A stretch of 40,229 bases of DNA, from positions 1-40,229 of the forward strand of contig JAEWZY010000008.1 of assembly GCA_023394955.1 (NCBI GenBank), given 5' to 3'. Position numbers and translations under genes: made by a program. Of the stretch, positions 1 to 6,705 are shown one piece after another. This DNA is from Bacillota bacterium (lineage in GTDB: Bacteria; Bacillota; UBA4882; UBA8346). Numbering within the stretch: the stretch's first letter is position 1; each line of letters begins with the position of its first letter. The notes under the pieces were generated by a model that did no database searches, was not told the origin of the DNA, and saw nothing but the letters and a program-made list of their open reading frames with translations.

Positions 1-971
1 AAAACCCCGGATACCGTTCCCGGTTCCAATCCTTTCTTACGGAGGGAACGGATTAATTCCCTCAAGGCAGTTTTAGTTGGCGCGGTAGGATGTAACAGAA
101 TGATCCCGCCGGGCTCGATTTTGGATAAAACTCTATTCAATAGTATTTCCGGAGCCGGGTTCTTCCAGTCTACCGAATCAACGGACCACATAATCGTTTG
201 ATATCCTAATTCTCCGGCGGCGCTTACCACTAAAGGGCTGATTTCGCCGTAGGGCGGAGCGAACAAATTAACTGGTCTTTTTCCGGTAACCGACTGAATA
301 AGTCGCTCGTTTTCGAAGATTAACCGTTTCAGCTCATCCCGTTTCATCTGTAAAGGATGGCCGTGGTATAAACCGTGGTTTCCAAGTTCATGGCCATTAC
401 GAAACAATTCTTGGGTTAGGTCCGGGAAGGCCTTGACCCATGAGCCCACTAAAAAGAAGGTCGCTTTAACCTTCTCTTCAGCTAATATTTTCAACATTTC
501 CGAAAGGTATTCTTCACCCCAGGCCACGTTTATCGCCAAAGCCACCCGGGACGAGTCGGGTTTTCCATGGTACAACGGTTTAAAATATTCTTCAGTGATC
601 TTAGGTTGCAATTCCATAACTAGCAATTTAAGATCGGAGCCGGGCGGGGCTAAACATACTTGGTTTACAGTCTCGGCCACCTTGACACTTTTCCCGGGTT
701 GCGCGGGGATAATTTCCCCGGTCTCCGGAAAATAGGAAGCATTAACTGGTTCCCGGTTAATTTTTAAGGCCCATTGCCTGACTAATTCCGTTAATTCCCG
801 GGGGAGCATTCCCTGAACTAAACGGCCTTCCAGGAGAACCCCGGGTTTAACACCGTAAATATTCCTGGAAATCGGTTCCCGGTTAATAAAAGTTCCAACG
901 ATTACGATTAACGAGATAAATGCTATTAAAACCAACTTGAGTTGTTTTTGATTGAAAAAGATGATCTTCAT
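1..971 (-). CDS. ylxY: YlxY-type polysaccharide deacetylase-like protein (partial, 3' end off window)
   Basis: The reading frame is open from an ATG at 971 to the window edge (323 codons visible, no stop). It begins with one membrane-anchor helix (about residues 5-27). Residues 45-125 resemble a PG-binding-4/VanW-type domain, and a NodB-type deacetylase fold follows from residue 142. The position of the usual catalytic Asp-Asp motif reads INVAWG (147-152), so both metal-binding/base aspartates are absent. The second motif keeps NHGLYH (198-203), the third APPYG (238-242) and the last LLHPT (292-296). This pattern is what I recall for the sporulation-associated YlxY family, thought to be catalytically altered or inactive. 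It probably acts outside the membrane on peptidoglycan or spore cortex. It is the last visible gene of the group DUF2993, lpxB, ylxY. Fold assignment is secure; the exact subfamily is less so. Confidence 0.8.
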   Translation of the reverse strand, partial: MKIIFFNQKQLKLVLIAFISLIVIVGTFINREPISRNIYGVKPGVLLEGRLVQGMLPRELTELVRQWALKINREPVNASYFPETGEIIPAQPGKSVKVAETVNQVCLAPPGSDLKLLVMELQPKITEEYFKPLYHGKPDSSRVALAINVAWGEEYLSEMLKILAEEKVKATFFLVGSWVKAFPDLTQELFRNGHELGNHGLYHGHPLQMKRDELKRLIFENERLIQSVTGKRPVNLFAPPYGEISPLVVSAAGELGYQTIMWSVDSVDWKNPAPEILLNRVLSKIEPGGIILLHPTAPTKTALRELIRSLRKKGLEPGTVSGV

Positions 972-1125
972 TCCGTCACCCCCGACTATATAGGATGAAT
1001 TAAATTCATATTCATTTCATCATGCCCGGCTTTAGGGACAGGATGTATTATCGAAATTTAATCCAACGTAGATGATAAACTTTTATTCAAGAGTCGGGTA
1101 TGATAGAACAACCTAAAAGGGCAAT

Positions 1126-2277
1126 CTATTTGGCGATCTCATTTAAGATTAATCCGGCGGCCCGCTCCATCACTCCCGGAGGTCCGATTAACTCCCGGAC
1201 TTTTTTCAGTTCGGCCTTCATTTGTTGGTTATATTGCGTATCATTCAATATCTTCCGCAGATAACCGGCAATATTTTCACTGGTGAGGTTTTCTTGTAAT
1301 AATTCCGGATATACTTTGCGGCCTAAAATCAAATTAGGCGAAGCCACCATCATTTCCTTTTTGAACTGAGGCGCGGCCAATTTACGATAAATAAAGAATG
1401 AAATTTTAGAAACTTGATAAATAACTACCGACGGCGTATTCAGGAGCGCCGCTTCCAGGGTGGCGGTCCCGGACGCGATGACTGCCCCATCGGCGGCAGC
1501 TAATAGATTATAAACATCCCCGTCTTTAATCTCTAAATCCACTGAATATGAATTAGCAATCGCCTTCAAGCTTTCCCTGTCGATAGAATCAGCTTTAGGT
1601 ATAACCCATTTGACCCGCTGTTCTTTGTCGATCATCGTCGCCGCCGCTAGCATTGGTCCTAGTAATTTTAATATTTCCTGCCGTCTGCTTCCTGGCAATA
1701 ACGCTACTAACTTTTGGCCCTGAGCCACTCCCAAACGGCTGCGGTATTCTTCGGGTTCCATATCGTTCTTGACTCGATCGATTAAAGGATAACCGACCGA
1801 AGCTACCTTAATCCCAAATTGGCGGTAAAAATCCGCTTCAAAAGGAAAGACCGCCAATAACATACTAACCCGTTCCGCCATCTTAACGGCCCGCCCCCGG
1901 CCATAAGCCCAGGCGGAAGGGGAGAACATACACACTACCGGTATTCCCATTTTTTTAGCTTCCTTGGCCAACAGGATATTAAATCCCCAGGAATCAAGCC
2001 AGATAACAATATCGGGCCGCCTTTTTTCCCATTCGGCCACTGCAGCCTTGATTACTTTCTTCAATTTCCCGATATTTTTCAAAGCTTCTATGAAACCAAG
2101 GGTACTTTGTCGGGTCGGATCGAATAACAGCTCCATACCGGCGTCTGCCATCCGGGCGCCGCCAATGCCATAAAAAAAAGCAGCAGGAGCTTTCTTCTTA
2201 AGCTCGCGAATTAAGACCTCGCCATGCATATCTCCGGAGAATTCACAGGTCGAAACGAAGATAACCGGCTTGCTCAT
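1126..2277 (-). CDS. lpxB: Lipid-A-disaccharide synthase family glycosyltransferase (LpxB-like)
   Basis: This 383-residue protein has the length and layout of LpxB (GT19), which joins UDP-2,3-diacylglucosamine to lipid X to make lipid A disaccharide at the inner membrane. Visible family landmarks are CEFSGD at 11-16 (classically GEASGD), YGIGG near 36-40, FSPSAWAYG in place of the usual SPSVWAW, a GYP (classically GHP), LLPGSRRQEI in the second Rossmann domain, and the UDP-binding stretch ASGTATLEAAL. The ATG at 2277 has a strong GGAGGG site upstream. The DUF2993 gene lies just upstream (92-nt gap) and the ylxY-like gene downstream on the same strand. Several canonical positions are substituted, so this may be a divergent LpxB of diderm Bacillota or a paralogue using another acylated sugar. 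The family call is firm; the substrate is inferred. Confidence 0.85.
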   Translation of the reverse strand: MSKPVIFVSTCEFSGDMHGEVLIRELKKKAPAAFFYGIGGARMADAGMELLFDPTRQSTLGFIEALKNIGKLKKVIKAAVAEWEKRRPDIVIWLDSWGFNILLAKEAKKMGIPVVCMFSPSAWAYGRGRAVKMAERVSMLLAVFPFEADFYRQFGIKVASVGYPLIDRVKNDMEPEEYRSRLGVAQGQKLVALLPGSRRQEILKLLGPMLAAATMIDKEQRVKWVIPKADSIDRESLKAIANSYSVDLEIKDGDVYNLLAAADGAVIASGTATLEAALLNTPSVVIYQVSKISFFIYRKLAAPQFKKEMMVASPNLILGRKVYPELLQENLTSENIAGYLRKILNDTQYNQQMKAELKKVRELIGPPGVMERAAGLILNEIAK

Positions 2278-2369
2278 TAGTATTCACCCTCCAGTCAGGT
2301 ATCCAAAATGCAATAACATTGCAGATAACACTCCATTTTCAATTCGAGATCGACCGGCGCTTACCTGCT

Positions 2370-3110
2370 TCAGGTTTCGAATTCTTCCATGGCAACCTTT
2401 ATTTCCTGAGCTTCCAGTTTAAAAGCGCTCACTTTTAACGGCCATTCTTCCATAATCCTGAACTCCAAAGGCACCTGTTCGCTGACGATCCGTAACAAAG
2501 AACCGGATACGTTACTGTTGGCTATCAAGAGCCGGGTTGGATAAAAACGCAATCTCTTCCCGGAAATGGCTCTAAGGTCCCCTTCAAGCTCAACTGGGAT
2601 AATCCGGTCTAAAATTTGCGCCGAACCTGAAAGAATTAATCCTCCCGGTTTGATCTTAACACTGCTTTTGTATTCCGGGTAACGCAGCCCCAAATATTCA
2701 TTTAAGGCTGCTTCTTTGATAATTCCGTTGATTCGGGTTTTTTTCATTTCCATAATCTTTAACTCTTTTCTCTTTAACAATACCGCCAAATCAAACCGGA
2801 ACCCTTGGCTGTCAATGAGCAATTGCGAGTAACGTAAATCACTAAGCACACAATCTTTGGCGTTTACAGTAACCCGGTTTACCTTTCCCGCCAAAATATC
2901 CTTTAATCCTAACCAACTTATCTTCGAAGTAATTTCAGTACTTTCACTCCTATCTGTTGCCAGACTCCGGTGTAATCCGGAACGAATCCAAAAATTCAAA
3001 CCCCATTCAATCATCAATAGAAGCGTTATTAATCCGACGGATATTATGATAAGACGTCGGGAGGCTTTGGTTTTTAATATTCTTTTGTAAAGTTCCGGGA
3101 ACCGTCTCAA
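2370..3110 (-). CDS. DUF2993 / LmeA-like membrane-anchored lipid-binding protein
   Basis: The 246-residue product has an N-terminal cytoplasmic stretch rich in Lys/Arg, one transmembrane helix (about residues 20-42, IIISVGLITLLLMIEWGL) and an extracytoplasmic beta-rich domain. The features NRVTVNAKDCVLSDLRYSQL and the later internally repeated short strands fit the DUF2993/LmeA family, whose mycobacterial member binds phospholipid. The start is TTG at 3110, supported by AGGGGGT about 6 nt upstream. Being first in a group with lpxB, it may handle envelope lipids between membranes; that role is inference from position and family. Its own promoter region is now occupied by the acquired island that starts near 3200, so its expression may depend on sequence within about 90-130 nt or on island promoters. 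Confidence 0.7.
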   Translation of the reverse strand: MRRFPELYKRILKTKASRRLIIISVGLITLLLMIEWGLNFWIRSGLHRSLATDRSESTEITSKISWLGLKDILAGKVNRVTVNAKDCVLSDLRYSQLLIDSQGFRFDLAVLLKRKELKIMEMKKTRINGIIKEAALNEYLGLRYPEYKSSVKIKPGGLILSGSAQILDRIIPVELEGDLRAISGKRLRFYPTRLLIANSNVSGSLLRIVSEQVPLEFRIMEEWPLKVSAFKLEAQEIKVAMEEFET

Positions 3111-3298
3111 AACTTGACCCCCTGATCCGTTCGATATTACTTATAATAGATTTTCCTGATTACGTTTTCTTTATTGGACAAGTTAAATATAGTTTTATCA
3201 GTTATTAAAGAAGCGGCTGATTTTTTCCTTTGAAATAGAAAACTGCTAAGTATATTTGACAAGGGTACACACGATAAAATCCGAAACGGACTACCAAC

Positions 3299-3345
3299 CT
3301 AACAAGCTGCGCTCCCCACTGGACAAGGAGCGGCGTTGTTGTTAG
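3299..3345. repeat. Imperfect inverted repeat, oriT-like
   Basis: The left arm at 3299-3315 (CTAACAAGCTGCGCTCC) pairs with the right arm at 3327-3345 (GGAGCGGCGTTGTTGTTAG) with a few mismatches or bulges around an 11-nt centre. A long imperfect stem of this type is typical of transfer origins. No relaxase gene is present in the window, so function is inference only. Confidence 0.4.
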
Positions 3346-3355
3346 TAGGCCTTTT

Positions 3356-3378
3356 CTTCGGGTCAACCCGACCCGAAG
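3356..3378. repeat. Palindrome, left copy of a flanking pair
   Basis: Perfect 9-bp arms CTTCGGGTC and GACCCGAAG are separated by AACCC. A near-identical palindrome sits at 6496-6517 on the other side of the exporter genes, so the two mark the island. There is no U-tract, so it is not a typical terminator. Confidence 0.6.
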
Positions 3379-3514
3379 TGCAGGGTTTGGGGAAGGCACT
3401 CCCAACAAGCAGAAACAAGCAGATTTTGGCATTTTCGCCGGAGGCAAAATGTCAAAAATACGCAACTGTGGCCACGGTTGCCTGCTTGCGTTTAGCGGCA
3501 AGCCCGTAAAGCCG

Positions 3515-3543
3515 TTGACAGTACGCACAGAAAATGATAATAT
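3515..3543 (+). promoter_or_regulatory. SigA-type promoter of tetR-ABC operon
   Basis: A consensus -35 box TTGACA (3515-3520), an exact 17-nt spacer and a -10 box TAATAT (3538-3543) lie just upstream of tetR. The last base of the -10 box overlaps the first base of the operator arm, so repressor bound there would block polymerase. Confidence 0.8.
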
Positions 3544-3582
3544 ATCTATATGACTAACAATAATATTTTAGTCATATAGATA
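3543..3582. promoter_or_regulatory. Operator: perfect 15-bp inverted repeat
   Basis: TATCTATATGACTAA (3543-3557) and its exact reverse complement (3568-3582) are separated by 10 nt. The repeat starts at the -10 box and ends against the tetR ribosome-binding site (AGGAG, 3582-3586). This placement is typical of an autoregulatory TetR-family operator. The arms are unusually long and may hold two overlapping dimer sites. Confidence 0.8.
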
Positions 3583-3594
3583 GGAGACTTACCC

Positions 3595-4188
3595 ATGCCA
3601 CGTTTCAGCGAACAAGAAAAGAAAATCATCAAAAACAAGCTGTTAAAAGAAGGTGAGCGGCTATTCACCGCTTATGGCATCAAAAAGGTTTCTATTGATG
3701 AGCTGGTGCAAGCTACCGGCATAGCCAAAGGTTCTTTCTACTCTTTCTATCCGAGCAAAGAACACCTTTTCATGGAAATCGTGATTGCCATGCAGAACAG
3801 AATGTGGATGGAAATGGATTGCTTTTTGCAGGCCCATTCTGATTTGCCGCCGCGTGAACTCATGAAGCAAACCTTTATTTGGATGATTGAACAGTTTGAG
3901 CGTTACCCGCTCATGCGGACGGTAGATAATGAAACGACCAATTATCTTTTTCGCAAACTCCCCAAAGAAGTAGTAGAAGCGCATACCCGCGATGATGGCG
4001 ACGAATTGTTGAAGCTACAAAAACATGGCGTTCATTTCACCTGTGACATTCCGACAGCCGCAAAAATTATACAAATCGTGGCGTTAGGCTTTTTCAATTT
4101 GACGCATGAAGATGAAATTACCCGAACAACAGTAATGAATACAATCCTTGACGGTGTATTAAAAGAGATTGTGAGTGATGAAAAATGA
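3595..4188 (+). CDS. TetR/AcrR-family transcriptional repressor
   Basis: This 197-residue protein has an N-terminal TetR helix-turn-helix (about residues 12-58) with the signature VSIDELVQATGIAKGSFYSFYPSKEHLF, and a helical ligand-binding C-terminal domain of usual length. It starts at an ATG 8 nt after AGGAG. Its stop overlaps the ATG of the ATPase gene by 4 nt (ATGA), so the four genes 3595-6444 form one transcript. With the perfect inverted repeat at 3543-3582 it almost certainly represses its own operon and is released by a substrate of the exporter. The ligand is unknown; a drug or other amphipathic compound is inferred from the partner genes. It appears to be part of an acquired island. 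Confidence 0.92.
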   Translation: MPRFSEQEKKIIKNKLLKEGERLFTAYGIKKVSIDELVQATGIAKGSFYSFYPSKEHLFMEIVIAMQNRMWMEMDCFLQAHSDLPPRELMKQTFIWMIEQFERYPLMRTVDNETTNYLFRKLPKEVVEAHTRDDGDELLKLQKHGVHFTCDIPTAAKIIQIVALGFFNLTHEDEITRTTVMNTILDGVLKEIVSDEK

Positions 4189-5039
4189 TAGCTGTAAAAG
4201 ACGTTTTTCTCAAATATCACAAAGTCCCAAACGACACGATACAGGGAATTAGCTTTGAAGTGAAGCCGGGGGAAATATTCGGCTTTCTCGGCCCATCCGG
4301 CGCGGGAAAAAGCACAATGCAAAAAATCTTAACGGGCGTCCTTCGCGATTATCGGGGAAGTGTCCGCGTTTTTGATATGGAAATGAAAAATCGGGCAAAC
4401 ACCTACTACGAAAAGATTGGGGTTGACTTTGAGTTTCCAAACTTCTATAACAAGTTCACCGCCGTGGAGAACCTAAACTACTTCGCCGCCCTGTATTCTG
4501 CGAAGCCTACTAATCCTATGCAACTATTGGAAAAGGTCGGGCTTGAAAATGATGCCGAAAAAAAGGTTGGCAGTTTTTCTAAAGGAATGAAAATGCGGCT
4601 CGGCTTTGTGCGCGCCCTTATCCATAACCCGCAGTTGCTTTTTCTGGACGAACCGACCAGCGGCCTTGACCCCACCAATGCGAAGATTTTGAAAAATATG
4701 GTACTTGAAGAAAAGCGCATGGGCAAGACCGTAATCCTGACGACCCACAATATGCACGATGCTGAGGAACTTTGTGACCGTGTCGCCTTTATTGTTGACG
4801 GAAAAATCAAGGCGCTTGACGCCCCCTACGCCTTGCGCGAACAAGGCGCAAATACACAAGTTGGCTATCGGTATCTTTCTGATGGAAAAGAGATAAGTAG
4901 TTCCTGTGCGCTTGCCGAACTTGGCGCGTCGCCGGACTTTCAGACCGCATTGCGATTGGGAACACTAAAGAGCATACATTCAAAAGAACGGACGCTGGAA
5001 GATGTGTTTATAGAATTGACGGGCAGGTGCTTACAATGA
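4185..5039 (+). CDS. ABC transporter ATP-binding protein (fluoroquinolone-exporter type)
   Basis: This 284-residue ATPase carries Walker A GPSGAGKST (36-44), the ABC signature as SFSKGMKMR (130-138), Walker B LLFLDEP (151-157), a D-loop SGLD and the H-loop TTHNM. A C-terminal regulatory extension of about 65 residues is typical of ABC-2 drug or lantibiotic exporters. It powers the two membrane proteins encoded directly downstream. The start overlaps the tetR stop, and its own stop overlaps the next ATG. The arrangement tetR, ATPase, permease, permease matches modules annotated as fluoroquinolone transport systems in gut Clostridia and in Mycobacterium (Rv2686c-Rv2688c type). Substrate is not determinable from sequence. 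Confidence 0.9.
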   Translation: MIAVKDVFLKYHKVPNDTIQGISFEVKPGEIFGFLGPSGAGKSTMQKILTGVLRDYRGSVRVFDMEMKNRANTYYEKIGVDFEFPNFYNKFTAVENLNYFAALYSAKPTNPMQLLEKVGLENDAEKKVGSFSKGMKMRLGFVRALIHNPQLLFLDEPTSGLDPTNAKILKNMVLEEKRMGKTVILTTHNMHDAEELCDRVAFIVDGKIKALDAPYALREQGANTQVGYRYLSDGKEISSSCALAELGASPDFQTALRLGTLKSIHSKERTLEDVFIELTGRCLQ

Positions 5040-5737
5040 GGTGTTTAACCGCACTTATGGGCGATATACGGTATCAGATGAAATATGGTTTCTATTTTCT
5101 TTATGCCTTTATCAGCGCAATATATGTGGTGGTTTTATTCTTATGTCCTTTTGAATATCGACGAATAGTTGCGTCCGTTATCATTCTGACAGACCCTGCC
5201 ATGCTCGGCGCGTTCTTTATTGGGGGGATATGGCTTTTGGAAAAAGGCGAGGGTCTGCACAGCTTTTGGGGGATTTCGCCGCTCAAGCCGATAGAATATG
5301 TCTTGTCAAAGGCTGTTTCACTTGCGATCATTTCAACACTGGCCGCTAATGTCATTGCGTTTGCCGGCTTGAAAGAAAATACAAACTATCTATTACTGTC
5401 ATTCGGTACATTGTTTGGCGCGATGCTCTTTACGCTTATAGGGCTTTTGATTGCGTCCTATGCCCGCAGCGTCAATCACTATATGCTGATCGCCTCCTTG
5501 CCGTTGATCGTCTTGATAACGCCGCCTGTTGTAGCAGCCTTCGGCCTATCCACGCCGATACTGGACATAACGCCCGGCATGGCCCTTTGGCGTGTGATTG
5601 CCCTTTCGTTAGGACTGTCTGATGGGGCCTATGGCTGGCTGCTTATCACAATGCTTGTGTGGTTCGTTATCGTTACGATACTCGCCACAAAACGTATTCC
5701 CATCGCCATGCAGATGGAGGGAGGCGAAAAGGCATGA
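5036..5737 (+). CDS. ABC-2 type permease, subunit 1
   Basis: The product of about 233 residues is a membrane protein with roughly six hydrophobic helices (clusters beginning near residues 14, 49, 85, 110, 142 and 195 of the ATG-initiated form). It matches ABC-2 permeases of the fluoroquinolone-exporter type. I chose the ATG at 5036, which overlaps the ATPase stop and has GGCAGG 8 nt upstream, over an in-frame GTG at 5027. It likely forms a heterodimeric channel with the next gene, since both are of similar size and translationally coupled. The stop overlaps the next ATG by 4 nt. Confidence 0.85.
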   Translation: MRCLTALMGDIRYQMKYGFYFLYAFISAIYVVVLFLCPFEYRRIVASVIILTDPAMLGAFFIGGIWLLEKGEGLHSFWGISPLKPIEYVLSKAVSLAIISTLAANVIAFAGLKENTNYLLLSFGTLFGAMLFTLIGLLIASYARSVNHYMLIASLPLIVLITPPVVAAFGLSTPILDITPGMALWRVIALSLGLSDGAYGWLLITMLVWFVIVTILATKRIPIAMQMEGGEKA

Positions 5738-6444
5738 GGCAAACTATAAAACTGTTCCAAATCGGCCTGCGGCAAATTACACGGGATGGAATGTTATTTG
5801 CCCTTGTCCCGGTCCCCGCGATTATCGGGTTATTGTTCAAGCTGGCAATTCCCTTTGCAAACAGGATAGTGGAGGAGCGCCTATCATTCACATTAACGTC
5901 GTGGTATGGCCTTGTGGACGGGGCTTTAATCTGCTTAACGCCAATGCTTACGGCGATGATAACAGCATTTCTGTTGCTGGAAGAACGGGACGAAGGGATA
6001 AGCGCATTTTATCAGGTTACGCCAACCGCAGGGTATTCATACATGATTGCGCGTATAGGTTTTCCTATGGTATGGACTGTCTGCTTAACAATCATTATCA
6101 CACTTATTTGCGGACTTTCCGGGCTATCCCTAATGGCTACGCTGTGCTCTTCGTTTATCAGCGCTTTAATGGGAATAGCACTTGCGATGATGGTGGTGAC
6201 AATGGCGGCAAACCGTGTGGAGGGACTTGCCCTTTCAAAATTGATGGGGATAAGCCTGTTGGGGCTTGTCGCTGTTTGGGTTATCCCTGCCCCCTATGAT
6301 TATTTTCTTGCCTTTCTACCCTCTTTCTGGATTGGCAAAATCATCACGGAGGGTTTGGGGCCGTTCTCATTGACAATGGCATTGCCACTATGCGCTATTT
6401 GGATCTTCGTTTTTGCAAGGAGGTTCCAGACCCGCTTAGCATAA
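5734..6444 (+). CDS. ABC-2 type permease, subunit 2
   Basis: This 236-residue integral membrane protein has about six helices. It contains an internal segment LLLEERDEGISAFYQVTPTAGYSYMIARIG that resembles the cytoplasmic coupling region of ABC-2 exporters. The ATG at 5734 sits in an ATGA overlap with the previous gene and has GGAGG upstream. It is the last gene of the exporter operon, followed 52 nt later by a palindrome and then a large hairpin. It probably pairs with subunit 1 to export a hydrophobic drug or peptide; the substrate is unknown. Confidence 0.85.
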   Translation: MRQTIKLFQIGLRQITRDGMLFALVPVPAIIGLLFKLAIPFANRIVEERLSFTLTSWYGLVDGALICLTPMLTAMITAFLLLEERDEGISAFYQVTPTAGYSYMIARIGFPMVWTVCLTIIITLICGLSGLSLMATLCSSFISALMGIALAMMVVTMAANRVEGLALSKLMGISLLGLVAVWVIPAPYDYFLAFLPSFWIGKIITEGLGPFSLTMALPLCAIWIFVFARRFQTRLA

Positions 6445-6495
6445 AAAAGAGGGCGTTCGGGAAAGCGCGGCGGTTCCTCCCACCTTCAAAACAGG

Positions 6496-6517
6496 CTCGG
6501 GTCAACTTGACCCGAAG
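6496..6517. repeat. Palindrome, right copy of flanking pair
   Basis: TCGGGTCAA and TTGACCCGA form perfect 9-bp arms around one base (6497-6515). The element shares the core GGGTCAA...GACCCGAAG with the palindrome at 3356-3378, suggesting both were carried with the exporter operon. Confidence 0.6.
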
Positions 6518-6520
6518 AAT

Positions 6521-6565
6521 AACAGGCCAAAGGCCAGCGCGTTTGTGCGCCGGCCTTTGCTGTTT
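6521..6565 (+). terminator. Large hairpin downstream of ABC exporter operon
   Basis: AACAGGCCAAAGGCCAGCGCG pairs imperfectly with TGCGCCGGCCTTTGCTGTT around a TTTG loop, giving a long GC-rich stem. Only a short T run follows, so termination is likely but not certain. It may instead be a structural part of the mobile-element remnant. Confidence 0.5.
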
Positions 6566-6622
6566 CCCCACGGACTACGGGAAGCGCGATCGCTGGCCCA
6601 TGTATGAGGGAGGTTTGAACAG

Positions 6623-6655
6623 ATGCAGTCACCCAACCCCACCTGCCACAAGTAA
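6623..6655 (+). pseudogene. Abortive 10-codon reading frame with strong RBS (possible truncated island gene)
   Basis: A GGGAGG site precedes an ATG at 6623, and the frame reads MQSPNPTCHK before a TAA at 6653. Such a strong initiation site with almost no gene behind it suggests the start of an island gene cut off at the right junction with host DNA, about 50 nt before the icd stop. It could also be a chance match. Confidence 0.3.
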
Positions 6656-6705
6656 ACCAAAGTCGTGTCCTTTTTTTTGAAAAGGATCTGGTTGATTTGA
6701 TTTAA

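Larger units (their letters stand above)
3190..3594. other. Left flank of acquired island (non-coding, mobile-element-like)
   Basis: I see no convincing gene here. The stretch holds an imperfect inverted repeat (3299-3345), a perfect palindrome (3356-3378), and a promoter with an operator just before tetR. Its dense short inverted repeats and style differ from host intergenic DNA and resemble, from memory, leader regions beside mobilisation genes of clostridial integrative and conjugative elements. A 107-codon minus-strand frame at 3205-3528 crosses the repeats and looks spurious. Confidence 0.45.

Noticed and set aside
433..735. 100-codon plus-strand ORF near the left edge
   Set aside because: It is the antisense shadow of the ylxY-like gene, whose frame shows conserved domain motifs through the same bases.
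3205..3528. 107-codon minus-strand ORF at the left island flank
   Set aside because: It runs through the palindrome and inverted repeats, has no convincing ribosome-binding site and no protein-like composition; a spurious frame in non-coding element DNA is more likely.
5622..6299. 225-codon frame overlapping the permease genes
   Set aside because: The other frame gives clean ABC-2 membrane helices with coupled start and stop codons; this frame has a Cys/Gly-rich, non-membrane composition.
6390..6680. 96-codon plus-strand ORF after the second permease
   Set aside because: It begins inside the permease gene and then runs through the palindrome and hairpin; its peptide is basic and low quality.
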